DNA of 25,324 nucleotides from Fomitopsis serialis (lineage: Eukaryota > Basidiomycota > Agaricomycetes > Polyporales > Fomitopsidaceae): the NCBI RefSeq assembly GCF_022376445.1, contig NW_025955481.1, positions 1-25,324 on the forward strand, given 5' to 3'. Position 1 is the stretch's first letter, and the number at the start of each line of letters is the position of its first letter. The notes under the pieces are model-generated. The model did no database searches. It saw nothing but the letters and a program-made list of their open reading frames with translations, and had not been told where the DNA came from. Shown piece after piece: positions 1 to 9,254 of the stretch. A program made the translations under genes and the position numbers.

Positions 1-1150
1 CCTCGGTCTGCCGTCCCCTGGTTCGAATCACGATCAAGCGAACACCCCTCACGCCCACGCTCATCTACCGCCGGCTCCCACCCCCCATAGCGCACGTTCG
101 TTCTGTATTCCCCGCCTCCACACCCACGAGCCGTCCCTGCTCCCCGTCCGCAATCGCACACGGCCCTTGTAACATTTGGATATCCGGACCCTGTACGTCC
201 CCCACCCAGCCTACCCCTGACGTTGCGAGGATCGCCGCCGATCGTCACATCCGCATTTCCCACTCATCGGTCCCTTGTCATCGTCATGCCATATCATTCC
301 GAGTCGGTTTTACAATTTAAACAGATGCTGCACTGTAAGTACAGTCTGGTCGTTGAATGCTGTTGTATTCATAGCACGAGATAGGCTTGTAACCTGTGTA
401 TCTGATGGATTGCTGCTGCTGAACCTACCGGTACCAGTGCGAAGATTTGCAGCTAAGCCCCGGATTGCTAGACCCCCTCCCGAAAACGTGTAGTATCGTG
501 TGCACAGGCGGAGGGCGTCGGGCCTTCGTCTGGCCTTGTTTCAGGTGATCCGCACGCTGGGCTGGTCGACCTCGGCTTCAGATCTTGGCCTTCGTAAGTA
601 GTTCGCCCTCGACACTGCTCGTTGTGGTATGTATTAATGTAACATGTCGAGTGCCAAGGCTGACGAACCCCGCCCGTACACTCTGTTCGGTGAGGGGTCT
701 AACAATATCGAATTAGCTATGCGCGAGTGTTCCCTGCGCCGCATGCTAGTTAACATGTTGCGACTGGATGGGTCTGGACCAGTTATCATCGACATCTCTG
801 TCATGGACAATTGCTGCCAGAACACGTACAGTTCAAGGCAAGTTCAAAGGTATGTTGCAAGATCTTGCATGATTGGGATGTACGGAGTGCAGAATTGCTC
901 AAACATCATATGTCTCTGGTAGTATATCGGTTAGTACACGCGCGACTCCCCGCCAGAGAGTTGGGTTATCCCAGAATGTTTTGTCTCGTCCGAGTAAGCT
1001 AGCTGCATCGTTCAGACGTTCACATACAACCCCTTGGACGTGGCGCACGAATATGCGCAGATGTGCTCGCGCAAATGTGAGATTATACATTCGTCCAGTA
1101 CAGTTGGCAACAAACGTCAATATATTTTCGTGCGTAACGCACGCACGCTT
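1..1150. other. Left flank with no confident gene
   Basis: I see no recognisable domain on either strand. The longest plus-strand candidate starts at the ATG at 644 and reads 92 codons to 922 (MSSAKADEPRPY...). It has no family resemblance and its codon use is mixed, so it could be a small orphan gene or chance. The part up to about 1150 is also the 3' flank of the minus-strand dehydrogenase that ends at 1151. Confidence 0.4.
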
Positions 1151-2170
1151 TCAAGCCTGCTTTGCTCTGGCGGCAGTCTGCTGCATAGCCTCCGCGACCG
1201 TCTTATCGAGCATGTGCTCAGGAAGAAGCCCCGTCACCCAGTTGAGTATAGCATGTGGCATCCACGGTGTGTACTGTCTCCTTCCACACCCAATCTTCGC
1301 CACCACCGCCTTCGCAAAGCGGTCTGCGGTGGGGCACACGAGCGACGCCTTGGCTTTGTGGCTGTTCGACTGGACCTCGCCGACGGTGATGCACGCGAAG
1401 CGCACGCCGGACGGGGCGCCCCAGAGCTGCTCGTCGTTGTCGAGCCCCCGCGCGAGCGCACGGACGAAGGCCTTGGAGGCGGCGTATGCGACGAGGCGCG
1501 GGGGCGTGATGTCGGCGGTGACGGAGCCGACGAAGTGGACAATGACGGGGCCGCGCTTGGCGGAGGTGCGTAGGGATGGGAGGAGGGCCCGTGTGAGGAG
1601 GAGATGGAACATGGCATTTTGGTGGACAATGCCGGCCAGATGCGTGTCGGTGAAACTGTCGATGCTGTTGTGTGCAGGAGGGTCAGCGATGCGACACGCC
1701 AGGTAAGGAAGGGGGACGCACCCGTCTTGGGCGATACCTGAGCCTCCAACATTGTGTATCACGACCGTAACGTTGAGGTCGGAAAACGGCTGTACGAGCT
1801 TCGCAAAGTCATGGCTTGGATCCGAGGCATCCGCGATGAAGTAGCGAACGTCGCGGTTGCCTCGCGCGCGGATCTCGTCCGCGACCTTGCGGAGCTTCTC
1901 CTCGTTGCGTCCATGCAGGATGAGGTTGAAGCCGCTATCGTATAGCTCACGCGCGACGGCGTTCCCAATGCCGTCGGACGCGCCGGTCACGAGTGCGTAT
2001 GCTGGAGGACCGTGGATGTAGCGGTGCACGCTGGACGGGCGGAGCCAGTAGAACCACGCGAAGTCGAGCAGTCTCCTGGTCTGGTATGCCGCGTACGCTC
2101 CGCACAGCAGAGTGAGCAGCCGAGGCGGTACAGGGAGCGAGTCGAATACACCCTGGAATACGGCGGCCAT
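1151..2170 (-). CDS. SDR-family reductase, copy 1 (very-long-chain 3-oxoacyl-CoA reductase / 17beta-HSD-like)
   Basis: This is a membrane-anchored NAD(P)H-dependent short-chain dehydrogenase, probably in the ER membrane and acting on a lipid or steroid ketone. The start is the ATG at 2170. A hydrophobic N-terminus (LLTLLCGAYAAY...FAWFYWLRP) is followed by the cofactor motif TGASDGIG, the structural HNVGG motif, the catalytic Ser in HFVGS and the catalytic YAASK. The frame is open over 339 codons, but positions 1665-1721 form a 57-base intron (GTGCGT...CTGAC...CAG). The exons are 1722-2170 and 1151-1664, giving 320 residues. The intron is phase 2 and sits where both paralogues in this window have theirs. 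Removing it restores paralogue spacing (QDGIDSF), while retaining it adds 19 residues with no stop. The true substrate cannot be read from the sequence. 3-ketoacyl-CoA reductase and hydroxysteroid dehydrogenase are both possible. Confidence 0.9.
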   Translation of the reverse strand: MAAVFQGVFDSLPVPPRLLTLLCGAYAAYQTRRLLDFAWFYWLRPSSVHRYIHGPPAYALVTGASDGIGNAVARELYDSGFNLILHGRNEEKLRKVADEIRARGNRDVRYFIADASDPSHDFAKLVQPFSDLNVTVVIHNVGGSGIAQDGCVPLPYLACRIADPPAHNSIDSFTDTHLAGIVHQNAMFHLLLTRALLPSLRTSAKRGPVIVHFVGSVTADITPPRLVAYAASKAFVRALARGLDNDEQLWGAPSGVRFACITVGEVQSNSHKAKASLVCPTADRFAKAVVAKIGCGRRQYTPWMPHAILNWVTGLLPEHMLDKTVAEAMQQTAARAKQA

Positions 2171-2789
2171 GGGCGTGGAGGATGCAGACGAGGATTGGCC
2201 GGTCTCAGTTGGGATGCAACATCGAGCTCGTGACGGGTCGCATCACCGTGACAGCGACTCAGCCAAAGGGAAGGGAACACTGAGAATCATAGGTGGGCCA
2301 AGCGTGTGCACAGTGTCCGCAGCCATCGTCGTCGAGGACCACTAGGACTTCAAGCCATCCATTCACTCAAATGTCAGCCAAACGCCAGTGTATATGTACT
2401 TACGTCCCGGCATAGATATTATGTAATGGTGTGTACAAGGCTGGTCAGTGCATCGCGCTGATATGTACACCATTCGTCAAACTGCAATATTGGCCTGCTG
2501 AGATGGTCTCAGCAGTAGCTCTAGAGTTCTCGCCTCTTGAAAACCCACTGGGACTGTTTGACACAGATGTCGGCGATGTGGTGGTACTGGCGCTACACCG
2601 GGCTAACCAATGCGAAATTGACATTGTATGATCCAGAGAGTCGTGTGGTACTGTACTTGCACGCTGTCAAGTCACCAGTGATCAAGCTCAAGCTGGATAG
2701 GTCGCTGGACGCTGCCATGACCACTGCTACCGGGTACAGTTCTGAGTTCATATCGCCGGCGTCGCAACACTGGTTCACCAACAATGACA
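2171..2789. other. Intergenic: promoter side of SDR copy 1 and 3' side of SDR copy 2
   Basis: No gene is supported here. The plus-strand open frames around 2431-2890 overlap the end of SDR copy 2 and show no domain. The stretch 2340-2640 is AT-richer than the genes, as expected for promoter and UTR sequence. Confidence 0.5.
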
Positions 2790-3777
2790 TTATGCCTTCT
2801 TCTGCCGCTCCTCGTGCTGCTTCCTCATCATCTGTGCAACAAACCCATCGACCACCCCCTCAGGCAGCAGTCCAACCGCCCAGACCATGATCGCATGCGC
2901 CATCCACGGTGTGTAGTACCTCTTTCCACACCCAGCCTTGTTCACCAACGCCCTCCCGAATTGCTCCGCGCTGGGAGCAGACATCGTCACGTTCTGCGGG
3001 TTGCCGGCCGTAGCGACCGACGCGACTGCGAGGTACTCAAACTCCACGCCGGACGGGGTGCCCCAGCGGCGCTCGTCGTTGTCGAGGCCGCGCGTGAGCA
3101 CGGCGAGGAATCCCTTGGTGGCCGCATAAACAGAGAGGGTTGGCGGCGCTGCGGTCGCAGCGTGCGATCCGACAAACTGCACGAGGACGGGTCCGTGCTG
3201 GGCGGTGGTCCGCAATTTAGGGAGGAGCGCACGGGTGAGGAGTAAGGGGAAGAAATCATTCCAGGCGACGAGCTCGACCAGTGCTGTGTCACTGGAATCA
3301 TCAATCCTGCGAGAAGGTAGGTTTCAAGTTAGCAGAGAGATGCTGTTCATGGCTGCAATGCGCTCACCTTTCCTTGGCCATGTATGCCCCGCCGACATTC
3401 TGGACCACGAGCGTGACGTTCAAGTCGGCAAACGGCTTGATCAGCTGGGTGAAGTCGTGTCCGCCCTTCGCAGCGTCTGCGATGAAGTAGCGTACGTCGC
3501 CGCTGCGTCCAGTCTTGAGCTCATCGACAACCTTGCGGACTTTGTCCTCGTTACGCCCGTGAATGATCAAGTTGAAGCCCTTGGCAAACAGCTCGTGTGC
3601 GACCGCCTTGCCAATGCCATCAGACGCGCCGGTAACGATGGCGTAGGGTGCAGGCCCATGAAGGTACTTCTGCACCGACGAGGGTTTGAGGAGGTAGAAC
3701 CAGAGAAACTCTAGGAAGCGGAAAACTTGACTGGCAATGACTAAAGCACCGACGAGGAATACCAAAGAGGACAACAT
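2790..3777 (-). CDS. SDR-family reductase, copy 2
   Basis: This is a paralogue of the neighbouring dehydrogenase with the same layout: an N-terminal hydrophobic anchor (MLSSLVFLVGALVIAS...), then YAIVTGASDGIG for cofactor binding, QNVGG, FVGS with the catalytic Ser, and the catalytic YAATK. The exons are 3368-3777 and 2790-3306. The intron at 3307-3367 is 61 bases (GTGAGC...CGCAG, phase 2). The spliced product is 308 residues. The frame is open further upstream to 3939 but without an ATG at that end. I chose the ATG at 3777 because it aligns with the start of the other two copies and because a TATA box lies about 75 bases upstream. The C-terminus (ERQKKA) is Lys-rich but not a canonical KKxx signal. 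The substrate is unknown. Confidence 0.9.
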
Positions 3778-3849
3778 CTCAAAGTTAGCCCAAGCAGTCA
3801 GAGGGACGAATCCAAGGAGTCTGTCAAGAGGAAGAATGCAACCGAGGCC

Positions 3850-3856
3850 ATATATA
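3850..3856 (-). promoter_or_regulatory. TATA box of SDR copy 2
   Basis: The minus strand reads TATATAT about 75 bases upstream of the ATG at 3777. That suits initiation near 3820 and a short 5' UTR, and it supports the 3777 start over an upstream one. Confidence 0.55.
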
Positions 3857-3932
3857 GGGATCATCTTGAGCTTATGAATGAGTCGAAAGAGCGATGGCAT
3901 CGGCCAAGCCTGAGCATACTCTAAGCACGATA

Positions 3933-4062
3933 TCGGCACTTTGTGAACGTAGTCCTTCGGCGGCTCTGCCTAAAGCTTATTAGTCATATACAGTACACCA
4001 TCGGCATTTCGTGAACGTAGTCCCTCGGCTCTGCGCAAAGTTTAGTCTTATACTGTACACCA
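3933..4062. repeat. Imperfect tandem duplication, two units of about 65 bases
   Basis: Unit 1 (3933-4000) and unit 2 (4001-4062) share, in order, TCGGCA, GTGAACGTAGTCC, TCGG, GGCTCTGC, AAAG, TTAGTC, ATAC and GTACACCA, with a few substitutions and small gaps. The repeat lies upstream of SDR copy 2 and downstream of PEX14. It has no coding potential I can see. Confidence 0.85.
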
Positions 4063-4241
4063 CTGGCACCATCACGACGATCGCTGTCACGCCAACGCGT
4101 CAACGCGTCGTCCTCTGGGCATTGTATCATCTGTACAGAATGCCCTATATATGGACTCAAGCCTGCAAAGGGCTGTCCCGGTATTTTACAAATGGACAGC
4201 ACATCGTGGCACTCAACCATGAACAACGAGCGAGTAACGAC

Positions 4242-5635
4242 TCACGGGTTCACGGACGCTGGGCTGAAAAGAGGACCATGCGTGTACGACGGTGCTCTCG
4301 GGACAGTCGGCATAAACGCGCGTCTGGACGCCAAGTCCTCATCAGGCCCCAGCGAATGCACATACTTGACTGACACACGCACCGGTTCAGCACAAGCCCT
4401 TTGAGCGCACGTATCTCTCGCTTCACTTCCTCCTCGATTCCCGGGGGCGTATTTGGCTCGAAGCCCAGCCTCAGGGTATCGTAGGTACGCGTGGCGATGT
4501 AACCGGTGAGGTCTGTCAATGTGTTCAGCGTATGTTGGAAGCGACTGGGTTCGTGAGCGGCGCGGGCGGGCAAGGCCGCTTTGAGTGTGTATAGCGACTG
4601 CATGAGCGGCGGTGCGGGGGGAGGGAGCGGGTGTGTATATGACCATAATGGCGTGTCCTTGGTGGTGTCTTCGTGGAACAGCGGGCTGCTTGTCAGTGTC
4701 TGCCAGAGTTGCTCCTAGCGAAAGTGCTCAACAATCAATCCGGAAAATCGGCGAAGTTCGTGACGTACATGTCGCACAGATCCCTCGTCGTCTTTCATCC
4801 ATGTAATCTTTCCTTCCAACACGAGGAACATAGCCTCAGGCGTCGCTGGCTTCTTCTCTGCAGCGAGATCCGCGAGTGCACAGCGCAGAAGTGTGACGTC
4901 AGGTACATCCTGACTGCTTTCACTTGCCTTGACGACTTCGTCTAGGGTCTGACATTGTCCATAATGAACGTCCTCCGCGGGCGCGGGGCGGGGCAGCACA
5001 GCGACAGTCTCTCCTTGTGTAGCTTTGAGTGATTCCAACGATGCTGCTAGCCGACCAAGTAGGTCCTTTTGGTGTGTTTGCAAGGCGTGTCGCGCCTGAA
5101 ACGTTTGGGCAATCCTAGGGTATAGGAAACGCTAATACCGGGTTACATGAGTGTGAGGACGCTGAAGACAGGGACGCACGAAGTAGATGACTAGAAGGGC
5201 AGCAGAGCCACCTGCTATCCAACTGAATATTCTGCCAATGCCGAGAAATAGGGCAGGTAGGTTGGATGGAGGGGGCTGTGGGTATGTTCGTGGAGGGACA
5301 ATCGGGGCCTGAGGAGGCTAAGTCCGCACAAGGTTCAGCCAAACACTCTATGGGTGTAATACGATGATATTGACCGTCTCCTGCAGCAGAATGGATATCT
5401 CCGCATTGTCGAGTCCCTTTTCCGCCAAGAATCTGCGTTTCGCAGTATAGTCATCGTGTCGGACCTGGGGTGAGCTGAGGAACGCGCGAGCCTTGTCGAG
5501 TAGGTCGGTTCTGTCGTTGTTGGGAGCTACAAAAGCGTCCTCCTGAGGCTTGGGATCACTTTGTGCGACAGGTTGAGACGCCTCTGTCGGAGTGCTAGTA
5601 GAGGATTCTGGTGTGTCTGCAGGCTGGTCGACCAT
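4242..5635 (-). CDS. PEX14: Peroxisomal membrane protein PEX14 (peroxin-14)
   Basis: PEX14 is the docking subunit of the peroxisomal import pore and binds the cargo receptor PEX5 and PEX13. The start is the ATG at 5635 (MVDQPAD). Residues about 44-86 are the conserved N-terminal domain (ARAFLSSPQV, KRRFLAEKGL). A Pro-rich linker (VPPRTYPQPPPSNLP) and one membrane segment at about 107-133 follow, then a long coiled coil starting YPRIAQTFQARHALQ, and the family C-terminal motif (EIRALKGLVLNR). The exons are 5375-5635, 5180-5317, 4769-5131, 4383-4714 and 4242-4263, and all phases close, giving 371 residues. The first donor is uncertain. GTCAAT at 5374 gives the family-like join LLQET-PPQAP. GTATTA at 5362 is the alternative and adds four residues. 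The last exon encodes only the final seven residues. The length is normal for the family (yeast 341, human 377). Confidence 0.95.
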
Positions 5636-5714
5636 GGCTGTAGTGCGCAGCCTCACGCCACTACAATCGGGCATGCTTCGGTCATCCCCACACGAGGACA
5701 CGAGGATCCGGAGG

Positions 5715-5720
5715 CACGTG
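5715..5720. promoter_or_regulatory. E-box CACGTG
   Basis: This is a palindromic CACGTG, the core site of bHLH transcription factors. It lies 80 bases upstream of the PEX14 ATG and about 200 upstream of the ATG15 ATG. Presence is certain; function is inferred only. Confidence 0.5.
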
Positions 5721-5868
5721 AAAAGCATGTTCGCGATTATGGGCGCTTGGGCGGTGGTGTCCTCACTTCACCCCTACGGTCATCTCAGTCGATCCTCTAC
5801 ATTCAGCGCTCAGCACTCAGTGGCTTGACTCTCCTTCGTACATCAAAGGTGACCAGCTACATCTGTGC

Positions 5869-5876
5869 TATATATA
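5869..5876 (+). promoter_or_regulatory. TATA box of ATG15
   Basis: TATATATA stands 41-48 bases upstream of the ATG at 5917. The spacing fits a short 5' UTR. Confidence 0.6.
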
Positions 5877-5916
5877 CTTTCCACAACGATTTCTGGCACG
5901 AGTTCATGATCCGCAC

Positions 5917-7513
5917 ATGATGTTTCCGAACTTGCTCCCTAATGCTCTGCAATATCTCCTGGCATCGTTCCTGTGGTCGAAGGATAGCTCGCCCCGTGAA
6001 CCACCGCTGCGCTTCGAGCTTCGTCATATACATGCACTTGCGAACTCGTCAAGGGTTGTTTTCGCCGACGTACATCCTGCGTCGTCGAGCTTCGCCGCTG
6101 AGGACTACGGAGTCGGCACCAAACCCATGACCGTGCACCGACCAACCTCACACGCTCTTTTCTCGAGTGCTCGCTTCAGGGGGCTCACGAATGTGCCATG
6201 GGACGAGATCGAACTAGAGGGACCGGATATACAGGACCGAGAGACCCTGTTGACGTTGGCGAAGATGACGAACAATGCATATTCTGAGCCGACGGACAGC
6301 GATTGGTATGACTTGGGTCCGGACTGGGATAACAGGGTACGTGCCCTTGATAATAGTTCAACGCTCACTGTGCTCAAGTCCCGGGTAGACCTACCCATTC
6401 GGTTGGGAACCAGATGCGGATGGGTTCCGCGGGCATGTCTTCGCCACGCCGGACAACTCGACCGTCGTTATCTCTGTCAAGGGCACCTCCGCAGGCTGGC
6501 TCGTGGGCGGCGGTGGGTCGACGACGAAGAAGGACAAGCTGAACGATAACCTACTGTTTTCGTGCTGCTGTGCGCGTGTGGGGCCCACGTGGTCGCCGGT
6601 CTGCGGATGCTACGAGGGCGGCTACAAGTGTGACCAAGGATGCTTAGAGAAATCACTTGCGGAAGATAGTATGTTCTACTCGGTTGGGACGGTACGTGCC
6701 AGCTTGCACTCCATGTGGTCCCTGTATTTATTACGCGCGCAGAACTTGTATTATAATGTGACTTATATGTACCCAACGTCGAACATTTGGCTAGTCGGTG
6801 AGTCACATCATCATGCTGTTGCTCGTAGTCGCTGACAGGTTTGGATTTCTAGGTCATTCCCTCGGCGGCTCATTGGCGTCGCTCCTTGGCGTAACCTTTG
6901 GTGCACCGGTTGTGGCGTTCGAAGCTCCAGGAGAGAAGCTGGCAGCCAAGCGGCTACACCTACCATCGCCAGTAAGTATGGAGGTGCTTTGGCTCACCAT
7001 TCCTGCTCACAATCAACGCAGCCTTCCGTTCAGCATATCACACACGTATACCACACGGCGGACCCGATAGCCATGGGCGCCTGCAACGGGGTTGCCTCGT
7101 CGTGTGCCATAGCAGGATATGCCATGGAGACCAAGTACGTTCAATTGAATTCAACTTTTCGGCAGCTCACCCCTTGTCTCGCCTTCAGGTGCCACCTCGG
7201 CAAGGTTGTCCGTTATGACACCGTGTCAGAGCTCGGCTGGGCTGTGGACATCCGCACTCACGGCATCAGGGTGATCGTCGAGAAATTGCTTGCATCTGAC
7301 TGGGGTGGTGGAGGAGACGGCGACGATAAGAATGGCACACACAAGGCTGTTCCAGACTTGATTGACGAAGAAGACTGTATTGTATGTGTTCTGAGTCACT
7401 CATATAGTCAGTGCGTCGTACTAACTTGGTGACGTCCACAGGATTGTTTCAACTGGGAGTTTGGCGACTATCGGAATGTTTCGTCGATGTCCTGCGGATC
7501 TAATGGGCTATAA
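5917..7513 (+). CDS. ATG15: Autophagic (phospho)lipase ATG15
   Basis: ATG15 is a class 3 lipase delivered to the vacuole, where it breaks down the membranes of autophagic bodies, including those carrying peroxisomes. Seven exons join with correct phase: 5917-6336, 6389-6691, 6743-6797, 6853-6971, 7022-7134, 7189-7381 and 7442-7513, giving 424 residues. The N-terminus is hydrophobic (signal anchor). Family blocks follow: [53 protein letters not shown], and the nucleophile motif [13 protein letters not shown] with Ser262. Then come [32 protein letters not shown] (probable triad Asp about 313), RTHGI and the closing [10 protein letters not shown]. The active-site motif is split by an intron after the first base of its Gly codon. 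The last intron has a perfect TACTAAC branch point (7419-7425). Two ATGs are adjacent at 5917 and 5920, and either could be used. Confidence 0.97.
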
Positions 7514-7916
7514 TTTCTTGCGTACTTAAGCTTCTAATACAGCTTTTTAATACAGTTGGTATGATTGCACCTCTCCACCACGGAATATAGCAAATATACT
7601 AGGTGCTGCGGTCAGACAAGTCCAGGTAAGCCATCTGATGTCTTGAATACTATTGAACAGCAGTCTGCGTTCACAGAAGATCTATGCACTGCCGACGGCC
7701 TACTGCAAAGACATATCTCCTTAAGTACATGCCTCGTCTCACTTGAGCTCGTACGCTGCTTCCCGTGACCGTGTCCAGGCGCTGATACATCATTCCGGTA
7801 GGCGCCGGAGCCGAATATGCCTTGTCCGAAGTTGAAGCGCTGACTCTTGGGCACACGATCATAACGATTTCTTCACACAGGCTGCGTTCTCTCCACGCTC
7901 CTTCTCTTTGACGACG
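7514..7916. other. Intergenic: ATG15 3' side and SDR copy 3 promoter
   Basis: No gene is supported. Just after the ATG15 stop the sequence is AT-rich and contains a short doubled word (TAATACAG at about 7537-7556). I found no clear TATA box for the dehydrogenase that follows. Confidence 0.5.
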
Positions 7917-8911
7917 ATGCTCTCTGTTCTACACGCCCTAGCAGCCGTAGGCATTGTTCTCCTCATTCCACTACTTTGTCGCCTGGGGAATTTCATCTGG
8001 CTTTACTTCCTCAGACCGAGTACCGCACACGCGTACCTTCACGCTGGGCCGGCGTACGCCCTCATCACTGGCGCGACAGACGGTATTGGCAAGGCTCTTG
8101 CGAAGGAGCTATACGACCAGGGCTTCAACCTGATCCTTCATGGCCGCAGTGAGCAGAAGATGCGCAAGGTCGTGGATGAGGTCCGCGGGACTGGGGCGCG
8201 CGACGTGCTGTACTTCCTCGCCGACGCCTCAGACGTGGACCATGACTTCGAGCGCATGATGGCGCCGTATGCAAACCTAAACATCACGGTTGTCGTGCAT
8301 AATGTAGGGAACCAGGGCTTCACCAAAGAGAGGTACGTGTTCCGTACTTTACGCGACCGCGAGAAATCTCACGTCGAGGCCCTCACGCTAGAATCGATGA
8401 TGGATTCAGCAAGGGAGACGTAGCGGGGATCGTCAACCGCAACGCGATCTTCTCCCTCTACCTCACCCACACCCTCCTGCCCCGACTCCGTTTGTCCGCC
8501 AAGACAGGACCCGTCCTTGTCCAATTCATGGGTTCTCTGGCAAGCGAGATCTGCCCGCCGCGGTTCGCCATCTACGGCGCGACCAAGTCCTTCCTGAAGG
8601 CGCTCGCGCGCGGCCTCGACAACGACGAACGCGTGTGGGGCACGCCGACGGGCGTGCGCTTCGAATACCTCGTCACGGGCCAGGTGCAGTCCAACAGCAT
8701 GCGCTTGAAGGCGACGCTGGACACGCCGACGTCTGAGACGTATGCGAAGGCTGTGGTCGGGAGGATGGGCTGTGGTCGGAGAAAGTATTGCCCGTATTGG
8801 GTGCATGCGATGCAGCAGTGGTTCTCCGAGGTCATGGGGGAGACGACACAGGACAGCTACTCGGCGGCGGCGATCGCGGATCTCATAGCTACTCATGAGA
8901 AGAAAGTTTGA
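7917..8911 (+). CDS. SDR-family reductase, copy 3
   Basis: This is the third paralogue and is inverted relative to the other two. The start is the ATG at 7917. A hydrophobic anchor (LAAVGIVLLIPLLC...WLYFLRPS) is followed by YALITGATDGIG, HNVGN, the catalytic Ser in QFMGS and the catalytic YGATK. The exons are 7917-8332 and 8392-8911. The 59-base intron (GTACGT...CTCACGCTAG) is phase 2 and falls at the same codon as in the other copies (KER-IDD). The product is 311 residues. The C-terminus ends HEKKV. The role is the same class of NAD(P)H-dependent lipid or steroid reductase, with the substrate unknown. The similarity, the shared intron and the opposite orientation suggest duplication followed by inversion or by insertion of PEX14-ATG15 between copies. 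Confidence 0.93.
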
Positions 8912-9254
8912 TTCGGTGAGCTTTGAAAGGTCTCTGTATGAGTACCTGTACTTGCTTCCGGTACAGAGGAACTGTAACACTGAAAGATGTGCAGCAGGTT
9001 GGGGCATGGTTCGGACAAGCCGCCGTCGTTCGATGCCTTGTACGTAAATACAAAAAGAATGGACATACTTATTATGCGTTGTCATGCAGGCAGCAGAGCA
9101 CACGACCCGAAGGTGGTCAGTGCTTCTGGGTAACATTCAACTACAATGATGCAACGAACGATCTCACAGTGGCTAGTCCATGAATAGATACATAAAATAC
9201 AACAGGGAGAGTAATACAACAGTTCCACCCATGCGTACACACATACACGGTCTT
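8912..9254. other. Intergenic: convergent 3' region
   Basis: This lies between the stop of SDR copy 3 (+) and the stop of the RING gene (-). An open plus-strand frame at 8923-9183 has no domain and poor codon bias. I see nothing else. Confidence 0.5.

Larger units (their letters stand above)
5636..5916. promoter_or_regulatory. Bidirectional PEX14/ATG15 promoter
   Basis: The ATG codons of PEX14 (-) and ATG15 (+) are 281 bases apart with no gene between, so both must be driven from this interval. It contains a perfect E-box CACGTG at 5715-5720 and a TATA box on the ATG15 side. Confidence 0.8.

Noticed and set aside
19..29. B-box-like GGTTCGAATC at the left edge, suggesting a tRNA
   Set aside because: The five bases on either side do not form a T-stem (CCTGG versus CACGA), no acceptor strand is seen and no T-run follows.
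1034..1706. Long plus-strand frames opposite SDR copy 1
   Set aside because: They are mirror frames of GC-rich coding sequence, with no domain and low-complexity composition.
3778..3939. A 54-codon N-terminal extension of SDR copy 2
   Set aside because: The open frame lacks an ATG at its upstream end, spans the TATA box, and is not shared by the other two copies.
4250..4603. Separate small protein reading past the LNR end of PEX14
   Set aside because: The frame after LNR is intron 4264-4382; splicing gives a short PEX14 C-terminus, and the rest of the frame is the last large PEX14 exon.
8923..9183. Plus-strand open frame of 86 codons downstream of SDR copy 3
   Set aside because: It has no domain, weak codon bias, and a location within a convergent 3' region.
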